A DNA stretch of 64,000 bases from Bog-257 sp963846715. Lineage in GTDB: Bacteria; Acidobacteriota; Terriglobia; Terriglobales; Acidobacteriaceae. The translations under genes and the position numbers were made by a program. The notes beneath the pieces were generated by a model. It was not told the origin of the DNA and did not search any database. It saw only the letters and a program-made list of their open reading frames with translations. Within the stretch, counting starts at the first letter, position 1. Each line of letters opens with the position of its first letter. The stretch covers positions 1-64,000 of the forward strand of contig CAWJXA010000008.1 in assembly GCA_963846715.1 (NCBI GenBank). Direction: 5' to 3'. Positions 34,962 through 43,144 of this stretch are shown in pieces.

Positions 34962-35759
34962 ATGCCAACTCAGGGGCGTGTTGCACGAGCTGTTGTAATC
35001 CACCTATTCTTCGTCGCTGCGGTGCTGATCGCAGTTCCGGCTTTCGGCACAACCGTGGTGGCGTTGATTGATAAGAAGCACCACCGGGTCGTGCTTGCGT
35101 CCGATAGTCTTTTTCGCCTCACTTATGCAGGAACGACCTTTCAAGAATGCAAGATCATCAGCCAGGACGGCTGCAGCTTCGCGATGGCTGGACTGCTCAA
35201 TAAGAAATCGCCTCCTCTTGACATCAAGGAACTGGCCGAAGCCGCGTGCGCTACTCCGGGCGACTTGAACCAAAAAGCCGACGCCTTTATGACGCAGGCC
35301 ACGGATCCGGTTACTACCGCGGCCGACTTTCTCCGCGCCAACGAACCCCAGTTTTATGGCGACATCGTAACTAACAATGCCGGACAATTGGTCATGGTGG
35401 CCTTTGCCGGCGCGCCCAAGGGTAACCCGTCGATCCTGGTTCGTGGGTTCAAGATTGACGCGAAGGGCGGCCTTACTCCGCTCTCATACGGTGTGGTCGC
35501 GCCGCATGATTTGGGCTACTTTGCCGGATTTACGAACAACATCGCTGCCTACATCAAGGCGCACCCACAATGGGTACACATGGACAAGGTGGCTGCCGCT
35601 CGAATGTTCCTGGAATTGGAGATTGCCGCACACCCGGAAGGCGTGGGTCCGCCTGTCTCTATTTTGACCATCGATAAGCACAATCGGCAAAAGTGGATTT
35701 CGCCCGGGCTGTGCACGGCTCCGGCAGCGGCTGAGCCAGCCACACCAGCAAGTGAATGA
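34962..35759 (+). CDS. Secreted protein resembling a proteasome-type N-terminal-threonine (Ntn) hydrolase
   Basis: From the ATG at 34962 the product has 265 residues. Residues 1-29 are a signal peptide ending PAFG, which fits the signal peptidase -3/-1 rule (Ala27, Gly29). The mature chain would then begin TTVVALIDKKHHRVVLASDS. This matches the opening of proteasome beta subunits and HslV: Thr1 nucleophile, then a VVxAxD strand. The aspartate (Asp48, mature 19) and lysine (Lys64, mature 35, in FQECKII) stand in for canonical Asp17 and Lys33, both shifted by 2. FAMAGLL (mature 44-50) matches the Gly47 loop. Later strands (LVMVAFAG, ILVRGFKIDAKGG, GPPVSILTID) also fit the fold. The Ntn assignment is inference from these motifs. 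Substrate and partners are unknown. Confidence 0.7.
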   Translation: MPTQGRVARAVVIHLFFVAAVLIAVPAFGTTVVALIDKKHHRVVLASDSLFRLTYAGTTFQECKIISQDGCSFAMAGLLNKKSPPLDIKELAEAACATPGDLNQKADAFMTQATDPVTTAADFLRANEPQFYGDIVTNNAGQLVMVAFAGAPKGNPSILVRGFKIDAKGGLTPLSYGVVAPHDLGYFAGFTNNIAAYIKAHPQWVHMDKVAAARMFLELEIAAHPEGVGPPVSILTIDKHNRQKWISPGLCTAPAAAEPATPASE

Positions 35760-35819
35760 ATGAGGCTTCTTGCGGGATCGGGTAGTGCCGGCGCTTCAGC
35801 CAATAACGCAAGAACGGCC

Positions 35820-36030
35820 TTAGGCCTAGGGACATTTCATAAACAGGCTACGTTAGCGGCTTCAGACGAAGTACCTCAGGCTAAAGTCCGCTTTACAAAG
35901 CCATGTTAACGTGGGTCTGAAGGGCCGCACTACCCGAACGGTCGCTACTATGGGAGTTTTGAGCAGCCTGACCCCAATGCTCGCCACTATAGGAGTTTCG
36001 AGCAGCCTGTAAAGGTCGTTCCTTGATACA
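35820..36030. repeat. Palindromic intergenic repeat cluster
   Basis: The gap before the permease gene contains GTTAGCGGCTTCAGACGAAG, TACCTCAGGCTAAAGTCCGC, CTGAAGGGCCGCACTACCCG, and two near-copies of CTATGGGAGTTTTGAGCAGCCTG (35949 and 35988 regions; second copy CTATAGGAGTTTCGAGCAGCCTG, written here in part). GCAGCCTGTAAAGG at the right end also occurs at the end of the 54.6-55.1 kb cluster. Confidence 0.55.
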
Positions 36031-36066
36031 AGTCAGGTCGATCTGTACGATGAGTCCGCGCCACCG

Positions 36067-38532
36067 ATGGGAACGCTGAGACAGGACTTCCGATACGGAC
36101 TAAGAATGCTGCGCAAGAGTCCGGGCTTCACCGCCGTTGCGGTGATCACCTTGGCGCTGGCCATTGGCGCCAATACGGCGATCTTTTCCGTGCTGTATCC
36201 AGCGCTGCTGCGGCCTTTGCCGTACCAACAACCGGACCGGCTGGTGACTCTGGGAGAGAACCGGCCGCAGCTTCCCTGCTGCAGTTACACTTCGTCGTAT
36301 CCGGATTATCTCGACTGGAAGCGCGTTGCGAAAAGCTTCGCCTCGCTCGCCGGCTTTGCCGACGACAGTTTTGTCCTTACTGGAAACGGCGACCCCAAGA
36401 CCATCTACAGCGCCATGGTGACGCCGAATTTCTTCTCGACGTTGGGCGTGAAGCCCATGCTGGGCCGCGATTTCGTTGAGGGTGAAGACCTGCATGAAAG
36501 TTCCGGCCCGGCCGTCGCGATCCTGAGTTACAGATTGTGGCGAAACGATTTTGCCGCCGATCCGCACGTACTCGGCCGGGTCATTCGCCTGGACAACAAG
36601 CCGGTCACAGTGGTCGGCGTTCTGCCGCGAGACTTTGAATTTGCGCCCGAAGGCTCGGCGCTGCTCTGGGTCCCCATCTACACCACCGCGTACACGGCAT
36701 CGGCGCGAAGTCTGCGCTGGCTGAACGTGATCGGACGTCTGGCTCCGGGCGTCACCGTGGAGCAGGCGCGAGCTGAGATGCAGGGCATCGCGGCACAACT
36801 GGCGCAGGAATATCCGCAGGAAGACGCGTCGGTCTTCGTCACCGTGGGCAGCTTGCGCGATGAGATTGTTGGCAACATTCGGCCACTGCTGCTGATCCTG
36901 TTTGGAGCGGTGAGCTTTGTGCTGCTGATCGCGTGCGCCAACGTCGCCAACCTGCTGATGACTCGCTCGATCGATCGCCGGCGGGAGTTCGCGGTGCGCG
37001 CGGCCCTGGGCGCGGGCCGCATCCATTTGCTGGCCCAACTGCTCACGGAAAGCCTGCTGCTGGCGACCATGGGCGCGGTGCTCGGCGTGGTGGGAGCGGT
37101 GGTGGGAGTACGCATGCTGGTCAGCGCAATTCCCGAGGCGCAGCTGCAGGCGATGCCGTTCCTTGCGGACGCAGGCATTAATCTGCCGGTGCTGGGCTTC
37201 GTCTGCGCCATTACCGTGATTACGGCGATTCTGTTTGGCGTGGGCCCAGGCTTTGCCGTTCCGCAAACTCCGCTGAGCGAAGTACTGAAGGACGAATCGC
37301 GAGGCGGAACCAGCGGCGCGCAGGCGCGACTTCGCAATCTGGTGGTGATTGGCGAAATCGCTCTGTCCATGATGCTGCTCATCGGCGGCGGCCTGATGCT
37401 GCAAAGTCTTCGCAAGCTGCTGAAGCAAGACCCTGGCTTCGACGCTCAACATCTGTTGACCTTCGGCGTCAATCTTCCGGGTGCGTCGTATCCGCGGGGC
37501 AAGGAGTGGCCGTTTGCCGATCCCGCCGGCCTTCGCTTCGAGCATGAGTTTGTGGAGCGGCTGCGCAATGTGCCGGGAGTGCTGGGAGTGTCGGCGGTAA
37601 GCGGGCTGCCCGCCACGGAGCATCGCAGCCGAAACCGCTTCGTGATCGAAGGCCGGAGCACCACCGAAGGCCAGGAAGAAGCTTGCACCACCCGGCGCGT
37701 AGGCGCGGAATACTTCGCAGTCATGAAAATCCCACTGCTGGCCGGGCGGGCCTTCACTGCGGCGGACACGCAGGACGCGCCGCCGGTGGCCATCGTCAAC
37801 CAGGCTTGGGTAAAGCGTTACTCCGCCGATCGGAATGCTATCGGCCAGCGAGTGCGGCTGACGTTTTCGCCCAGTGAGCCGTTCCGCCAGATCGTCGGCG
37901 TCATTGGTGACGTAGCGGAAGATACCCTAGCTTCCCCGCCGCCGCCGGTCATGTACTTTCCGCTGGACCAGGATTCCGGATACACCATCTTCCTCGGTTA
38001 CGTGGTGCGAAGCCGGCAAGATCCGCAGGGATTGGTAATGTCGGTGCGCATGGTTTTGCGCGGACTCGATCCGCAACTGGCCATCGTGGAACCGCGAACC
38101 ATGGAGCAGATCTTCAATCAGTCGGCGTCCGTGTTCCTGCGACGCTATCCGTTCTATCTAATCGGCTGCTTTGCAGCGCTGGCGATGGTCCTGGCCATGA
38201 TCGGGCTCTACGGGTTAATTTCGTACTCGGTGCTGCGGCGCACGCGCGAGATCGGCATTCGCCTGGCACTGGGAGCGCAACGCGAAGACATTCTGCGGCT
38301 GATTCTGCGCCAAGGCGTGATGGCAACGGCGATCGGAGTGGGCATTGGATTGGTCGCCGGGCTGGCGTCGGTGCGCGTCCTGGCGAGCCTACTGTACGGC
38401 ATCGACGTGGGCGATTGGATCATCTTCGCCGGCGTCGCTATTTTCCTGGCCGCAGTCGCCATTACGGCGTCGTACGTTCCTGCGCGCCGGGCAACGCAGG
38501 TGGATCCCATGGTGGCGCTGCGCAACGAGTAG
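36067..38532 (+). CDS. MacB-like/FtsX ABC transporter permease (acidobacterial duplicated orphan permease type)
   Basis: The 821-residue protein begins FRYGLRMLRKSPGFTAVAVI and LALAIGANTAIFSVL, the hallmark opening of the large permeases expanded in acidobacteria. It contains two MacB-type periplasmic core domains and two FtsX membrane domains with about eight to ten helices. The first FtsX part is near 275-420 (IACANVANLLMTRSIDRRREFAVRAALGA), the second near 700-821 (GLYGLISYSVLRRTREIGIRLALGAQREDI). No ATPase gene is adjacent, as is common for this type. Its transported substrate is unknown; MacB relatives act as mechanotransmission machines. A ribonuclease T2 gene follows 37 bp downstream. 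Confidence 0.92.
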   Translation: MGTLRQDFRYGLRMLRKSPGFTAVAVITLALAIGANTAIFSVLYPALLRPLPYQQPDRLVTLGENRPQLPCCSYTSSYPDYLDWKRVAKSFASLAGFADDSFVLTGNGDPKTIYSAMVTPNFFSTLGVKPMLGRDFVEGEDLHESSGPAVAILSYRLWRNDFAADPHVLGRVIRLDNKPVTVVGVLPRDFEFAPEGSALLWVPIYTTAYTASARSLRWLNVIGRLAPGVTVEQARAEMQGIAAQLAQEYPQEDASVFVTVGSLRDEIVGNIRPLLLILFGAVSFVLLIACANVANLLMTRSIDRRREFAVRAALGAGRIHLLAQLLTESLLLATMGAVLGVVGAVVGVRMLVSAIPEAQLQAMPFLADAGINLPVLGFVCAITVITAILFGVGPGFAVPQTPLSEVLKDESRGGTSGAQARLRNLVVIGEIALSMMLLIGGGLMLQSLRKLLKQDPGFDAQHLLTFGVNLPGASYPRGKEWPFADPAGLRFEHEFVERLRNVPGVLGVSAVSGLPATEHRSRNRFVIEGRSTTEGQEEACTTRRVGAEYFAVMKIPLLAGRAFTAADTQDAPPVAIVNQAWVKRYSADRNAIGQRVRLTFSPSEPFRQIVGVIGDVAEDTLASPPPPVMYFPLDQDSGYTIFLGYVVRSRQDPQGLVMSVRMVLRGLDPQLAIVEPRTMEQIFNQSASVFLRRYPFYLIGCFAALAMVLAMIGLYGLISYSVLRRTREIGIRLALGAQREDILRLILRQGVMATAIGVGIGLVAGLASVRVLASLLYGIDVGDWIIFAGVAIFLAAVAITASYVPARRATQVDPMVALRNE

Positions 38533-38569
38533 TCGCGGGCAGAAACACGATCAGCCCGCTTGCGGTACC

Positions 38570-39245
38570 ATGTCCGGCATGTTTCGCACACCGACATTCG
38601 TTGTTTGGCTTCTGCTGCTGGGTTTTGCCCTGACGTCCACGGCATGCGCCAAGCATCGTCAAAGCAGTGCCGACAACACGCCGGGCAGCTTTGACTATTA
38701 TCTGCTCACGCTGTCGTGGGCGCCGGAGTTTTGCGCCACGCATCCTGGCAACACCTCGTCGAGCGAGTGCGATCCCAAGCGGCACTTTGGTTTCGTCGTG
38801 CATGGAATGTGGCCGGAAAACGACAATGGTTCTTATCCGCAATATTGCGCTCCGGCGCAGCCGGTTGCGCAGTCAACCGTGCAGCAGATGCTACCCATCA
38901 TGCCGGCCCGCGGACTCATTCAGCACGAGTGGGCCACGCATGGCACGTGCAGCGGCCTGGCAGCGCAGGATTATTTTGCCGACATCCAGAAAGCGTTTCA
39001 CCAGCTGCAAATTCCGGAGGAATATCGCTCACCATCGCACGCGATTCAGGCGAGCCCGTCGGAGATCGAGAAGAAGTTTGCCGACGCCAACCACGCGCCG
39101 GCGGGCGCGTTTCGCGTCTCGTGCAGCGGGACAGCAATTCGTCGCCATTGAAGAGTGCCTGACGAAAGACTTGCAGTATCGCCAGTGCGGTTCCGGACTG
39201 CGCGACTGCCGCGCTTCGCAGGTAACCATCCAGCCAACGCCATAG
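38570..39245 (+). pseudogene. Ribonuclease T2 family lipoprotein, split by one frameshift
   Basis: Both T2 active-site segments are present: VVHGMWP (76-82) and HEWATHGTC (119-127), with the catalytic histidines. The N-terminus has a hydrophobic signal and Cys26 in STAC, a likely lipidation site, so the enzyme would sit in the periplasm or on the outer membrane. The frame breaks in GGG at 39128-39130, where one extra G is present. Removing it continues as CSGQQFVAIEECLTKDLQYRQ to a stop at 39243-39245, the normal C-terminus. The product would be about 224 residues. T2 enzymes cleave RNA via 2',3'-cyclic phosphates. Real inactivation and sequence error are both possible. Confidence 0.82.
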
Positions 39246-39438
39246 AAATCGAATGCCGTGATTGCTTCGGCAGGATTTCCCCTGGTTCTCGTGGGCCGCA
39301 ATAAATTAAGTTATGGCGTGATGTTGAACACGGCACTCGGACCGCTGCGATCGCGCAGGGGGTCACTCCAATGGATAGAAAGGCCGATACCCAATCTCAT
39401 CTTAAGATATCGGCCGATGTAGAGCCGCACAATTTCAG

Positions 39439-40728
39439 CTAAGGTATGATCTCGAACGCCGTGCCCCCAGGGTAACCGTAAGCGCCGCCAAATTCGGTCG
39501 TGCCGTAGAGATTGCCGGCCGCATCGATGATCACGCCGGCCATGGGGGCAGACCCGTCCGCACCGTCGTTGTTGAAGCTATGCAGTATCTGCTCCGTCCA
39601 GCCCCCGCCGGTGGGCGTCAACTCGAACACCGTCCCGAAGTTATAAATGCCGCCATCGTGCGTCGTGCCGTAGAGATTGCCGGCGGCATCGAAGATCAGG
39701 CCGATCCAGCACGAGGGCTGCCACCCGTCCACGCCGTCGTTGTTGAACCTGTGCAGCACCTTCTCAGTCCAGCCCCCTCCCGCTGCGTGAGAGAAGCGGG
39801 TCAACTCGAACACCGTCCCGTAGCTGCCAGGGCCGCCGCCCCAGCTAGTGGTGCCGTAGAGATTGCCGGCGGCATCCATGATCAAGCCGGCGTCGGGGAA
39901 AGCCCCGTCCGTGCCGTTGCCGAAGCTATGCAGCACCTTCTCCACCCAGCCCCCGTCAGCTTGCGGCGTCAACTCGAACACCGTCCCACAGCCCTCCGGC
40001 GGGCCGGGTGGGCAGTTGTAAGCGCCGCCCATCCACGTCGTGCCGTAGAGATTGCCGGTGGCATCCATGATTAGGGTGCCGGGCCCGACTCCGCCCGTGT
40101 CGTAGTGGTTGAAGCTATACAGCACCTTCTCCGTCCAGCCCCCGCCTGTGGGCGTCAACTCGAACACTGTCCCGTTGTCATAAATGCCGCCAGCCATGGT
40201 CGTGCCGTAGAGATTGCCGGCGGCATCGAAGATCAGGCCGGCATAGGGGAAGGCTCCGTCCGTACCGTTGCCGAAGCTATACAGCACCTTCTCCGTCCAG
40301 CCCCCGCCCGCTGCGTGAGGGCTGCGGGTCAACTCGAATACCGTTCCGGAACCGTAAGCGCCGCCGTGGTCGGTGGCGCCGTAAAGATTGCCGTTCTTAT
40401 CCAAGATCAGACTGAACTGAGCAGACAACCCGTCCACGCCGTCGTTGTTGAAGTTGTGCAGCACCTGCTCCGTCCAGCCTCCACCCGCTTGCGGCGTCAA
40501 CTCGAACACCATCCCGTCGCCGTAAGTGCCGCCGTCTTCGGTCGCGCCGTAGAGATTGCCGGCGCTATCCAAGGTCAGGCCCGCCCGGATGTCAGCCCCG
40601 TCCGTGCCACTGCCGAAGCTATGCAGCACCTTTTCTTGGGTAACCGCCCAGGTGCTCGGAACAAACAGAGTTACAGTAAGGACCGCCAGGATCGCTATTA
40701 GGCCGATGTGAAATCCTTTGCTTTGCAT
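39439..40728 (-). CDS. Secreted GloVer-repeat protein 1 (predicted seven-bladed propeller)
   Basis: The 429-residue protein has a signal peptide (IGLIAILAVLTVTLFVPSTWA) followed by seven copies of a 48-58-residue repeat. Each copy contains LIxDAAGNLYGTTxxGG, then GTVFELTP, then WTEKVLHSFNNDG. This is the Gloeobacter/Verrucomicrobia (GloVer) repeat. Copies are very similar even at DNA level (for example, GTAGAGATTGCCGGC recurs), suggesting recent internal duplication. The protein ends directly after the last repeat (FEIIP) with no anchor. Seven repeats suggest one beta-propeller. Function is unknown; binding at the cell surface or outside is a guess. Four paralogues lie within 24 kb. Confidence 0.85.
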   Translation of the reverse strand: MQSKGFHIGLIAILAVLTVTLFVPSTWAVTQEKVLHSFGSGTDGADIRAGLTLDSAGNLYGATEDGGTYGDGMVFELTPQAGGGWTEQVLHNFNNDGVDGLSAQFSLILDKNGNLYGATDHGGAYGSGTVFELTRSPHAAGGGWTEKVLYSFGNGTDGAFPYAGLIFDAAGNLYGTTMAGGIYDNGTVFELTPTGGGWTEKVLYSFNHYDTGGVGPGTLIMDATGNLYGTTWMGGAYNCPPGPPEGCGTVFELTPQADGGWVEKVLHSFGNGTDGAFPDAGLIMDAAGNLYGTTSWGGGPGSYGTVFELTRFSHAAGGGWTEKVLHRFNNDGVDGWQPSCWIGLIFDAAGNLYGTTHDGGIYNFGTVFELTPTGGGWTEQILHSFNNDGADGSAPMAGVIIDAAGNLYGTTEFGGAYGYPGGTAFEIIP

Positions 40729-41411
40729 GGTAATTCTCCTCTGGACGTGAACATGTCCAGAAGTTGAGGGACATATTCGCGAATATCTTGTTGACCTTTG
40801 AAACGCTCTCCAGACGGAGATGCTTATTTCTCGCCGCTAGCGAGCGATGGAAGTGGAGTGAAAGAGCCTGGGAACTCTTCTCCGAAGAAACCCATCAGAA
40901 TTTAACGCCCGCGCCATGTCGTCTGTCAGTGACTCTTGCTACCGCAGGTGGTGACAGCATCGTTCTAACGAGTGCGATCCTCTGGCTGCTTTTGTCGTGG
41001 AAACGGCAGACCAGGCGGGTTGCCAACAAGAAGCTTCGAACAGAGTTTTTCCTAATAGCCGTTGCGAACCGGCAATTACACAAATCCCAAGACGGGATGC
41101 CCGGCCCGGTCACTTGTGATATGGCGATGTTACGCAACGGGCGAACCGTCGCCGTTCTGACGCCGGGCGCTTGGGAGAGGAAGATGGTAAGGAACAGAAT
41201 CCAGTGTCGAGCCTGCCATCCCAGGTTGGCCCAAAAGATGGGCGAACCTGGGGCACCCGCCGGACACGACGGCATTCGTGTTTCGGTGTACCAAATAGGG
41301 CAAGCGTCACGCTTCTTTACAGGAAAGTTCCCCACTTGCCTAGGAGTTGCACGTCCTACCAGCGATGATTACCAGTAGCTAAGGTATTTTCCGACTGAAA
41401 AGGGGGCGGCC
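40729..41411. other. Gene-free stretch
   Basis: A 204-codon open frame (40764-41378) and its shadows have no recognisable domain, ribosome-binding site or membrane logic, and I do not call a gene. The stretch holds the small palindrome TATTCGCGAATA near 40773 and one copy of the CCCAGGTT-type hairpin repeat near 41220. The ribosome-binding region of the next gene is GGGGGCGG at 41401-41408. Confidence 0.45.
41219..41263. repeat. CCCAGGTT-type hairpin repeat, copy 1
   Basis: CCCAGGTTGGCCCAAAA is followed by GGGCGAACCTGGGGCACC, so CCCAGGTT pairs with AACCTGGG. A diverged copy lies at 42961-42997 (CCCACGTTGGCCCAAAA, then GGGCGGACCTGGGGCA). Related CCAGGTCT/AGACCTGG hairpins are at 41725 and 41802. 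The four sites cluster in 1.8 kb. Confidence 0.65.
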
Positions 41412-41687
41412 GTGAACTGGAAACGAATCGCAACCGTCGCAACACTGTTGCTGGTCTCCGCTGTTGGCGGTTATCAGTTAAAGGTCAACGCACAACAGCA
41501 ATTTCCCCCGCCTTGTACCGTGGTGGTTCCCGCTGAATGGGGCAAATACCGGGGGAACGCCATTGGGAGCGGTCTGGTATTTGAAGACAAGAATGGCACT
41601 CTCCGGATTATCCAGCAGCTCCCCTGCACCCTGGACGGAACTCCGAACGGCCCGCCGCGTGTGATAGCGGAAATCCGTCGGAAGTAA
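41412..41687 (+). CDS. Small secreted protein (91 aa), function unknown
   Basis: The protein starts with GTG at 41412 and has a signal peptide (IATVATLLLVSAVGGYQLKVNAQ). The mature 65 residues include two cysteines (CTVVVP and QLPCTLDG) that could form a disulfide. The segment PAEWGKYRGNAIGSGLVFEDKNGTLRII suggests a small beta barrel. The G-rich GGGGGCGG 4-11 bases upstream may act as a weak ribosome-binding site. I do not recognise the family. Confidence 0.5.
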   Translation: MNWKRIATVATLLLVSAVGGYQLKVNAQQQFPPPCTVVVPAEWGKYRGNAIGSGLVFEDKNGTLRIIQQLPCTLDGTPNGPPRVIAEIRRK

Positions 41688-41869
41688 GCTGATGAGCCTT
41701 TTCGAAAATCGCAGCCGGATGCCCCAGGTCTCGCGGGGTTCGAGACCCGTGCCGACTACCGTCACAGCAGCTCGCCAATTTCACTTCGAGCGATGCTTCT
41801 CCCAGGTCTGGAAATCGCCAGACCTGGGCACCCAGACTTCATCTAGATACTCGAGCCATCTTGGTCTGA

Positions 41870-42772
41870 CTACTTCGTTAGATTCGGAGTGGAAGCAGGC
41901 AGCGACCCGGCAGCTCCGACTACAAAGTTTTGTGCCAGGCGCTCGCTGAAGCCGCAGAGAAAGCCGATGGCCCAAGCTATGTAGTATCCATTTTGTCCGT
42001 CGAGGTCGATGCTGTGAAACGAAACCATGCCGGACTTGATGGTGCAAAAGGCCAGTACCGCTACCAGGACGGAGATTATGGGCCGTGTGACTAAGGAGAC
42101 GTACATCATCAGCGGCGTCAGTGTGGGGTCGGAAAGGAACGAACGGATCCGCGCCATGATACTAACCACGCTGCCCAGGAATGCCGCGTGGGCTGTCAGC
42201 AGCAGCTCGTTGAACGACGGCCCTCTCAACACCTGCAATAGCCGTATGTCGGTGTTACCGGCACTGGTGGCAAGAAATATCAACTTGACGCCACCACTCA
42301 TGACCAGCATGAAAGCGAACGACATGACGAAGATGGTCAGCAAGGCCGACAGGATGGCATTGAGCAGCGTCTTTCCGCAAAGGAACAATAGAAGTCTCGA
42401 CAAACCTCCAACATACTTGTCGTTCACTGCAGCCAGATCCCGCCGGAGACTCCTGATCAGTTCCAGGTTCGGTTGATGGGCTTGCAAGAGACTATAAGCG
42501 AGTTCGAAGAATACTCGATTCTGGTCTACCGCATTAGGCGGCATTACGTTCAGGAGCCTGGTAAGTCCTGCGATTTCGATGGCGACATCGCCATCTACGT
42601 CGGTGGCGAGTCTGGGTCCAATACTGTCGCACAGCGAGCGCACAAAAGCCTGGTAGATGAGGGGATTGTCAAACGATCCCGTCACTTCATTCGGCTGCAC
42701 GCCACGCGCTTCCAAGGGCTTGCCGTGGTCGGGTGATGACCGGGAAGGGGCGCCGTCATTGGTCTCGCTCAT
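41870..42772 (-). CDS. Integral membrane protein of unknown function
   Basis: The 300-residue protein has a hydrophilic N-terminal half (residues 1-125) and about four hydrophobic segments near 130-160 (LLNAILSALLTIFVMSFAFML), 190-205, 222-245 (PIISVLVAVLAFCTI) and 265-285. It ends with AIGFLCGFSERLAQNFV, a motif seen near the C-terminus of some uncharacterised bacterial membrane proteins. Arginine-rich loops (RSLRRDL, MARIRSF) fit a cytoplasmic side. It stands alone, between hairpin repeats. No catalytic or transport motif is evident. Confidence 0.7.
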   Translation of the reverse strand: MSETNDGAPSRSSPDHGKPLEARGVQPNEVTGSFDNPLIYQAFVRSLCDSIGPRLATDVDGDVAIEIAGLTRLLNVMPPNAVDQNRVFFELAYSLLQAHQPNLELIRSLRRDLAAVNDKYVGGLSRLLLFLCGKTLLNAILSALLTIFVMSFAFMLVMSGGVKLIFLATSAGNTDIRLLQVLRGPSFNELLLTAHAAFLGSVVSIMARIRSFLSDPTLTPLMMYVSLVTRPIISVLVAVLAFCTIKSGMVSFHSIDLDGQNGYYIAWAIGFLCGFSERLAQNFVVGAAGSLPASTPNLTK

Positions 42773-43144
42773 GGCCGGTATGTCTCGCCGCGCGGCGTTA
42801 CCTCAAGGCAGTCCGGCTAGACAGATATCCCGTAGCCGCTGACGAGGCCATATTGCCAACGCGACGAAGAGGGTAATCCTCGGGCGACAAAGATTATGGG
42901 GCAATTGGGCTGAGCGGGCTAGTCCCGTGCCTGGTGCTGGCCCAGCGAGTTCCCTATCCTATCCCACGTTGGCCCAAAACAAGGGCGGACCTGGGGCAAG
43001 CCACCATTACGCCCAACGATCTCGAACCCTGCACGATTTCGCTTGATTGCTGCCGCGGAAGATGCATAATGTTTCGGCCAACTGGTCTGGCAATACCCTC
43101 CTGCGTTGCGCCCGCACGGAAGACAGCAGTCGAGGAGAGCTACC
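42773..43144. other. Gene-free divergent region with a hairpin repeat
   Basis: The stretch separates the leftward membrane-protein gene from the rightward GloVer gene 2. It includes the second CCCACGTTGGCCC repeat (42961-42997). GAGGAGAG at 43133-43140 is the ribosome-binding site of the GloVer gene. No other feature is seen. Confidence 0.45.

Noticed and set aside
36100..37623. A 507-codon reverse open frame
   Set aside because: It is antisense to the MacB-like permease and its composition (glutamine-, histidine- and arginine-rich) is that of a shadow frame.
39470..40640. Regularly spaced DNA repeats that could suggest a CRISPR array
   Set aside because: They are codon-level repeats of a GloVer protein with an open frame throughout, about 150-170 bp apart, and no cas gene is present.
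40764..41378. A 204-codon forward open frame
   Set aside because: It has no plausible start signal, domain or composition, and it crosses a hairpin repeat; treated as non-coding.
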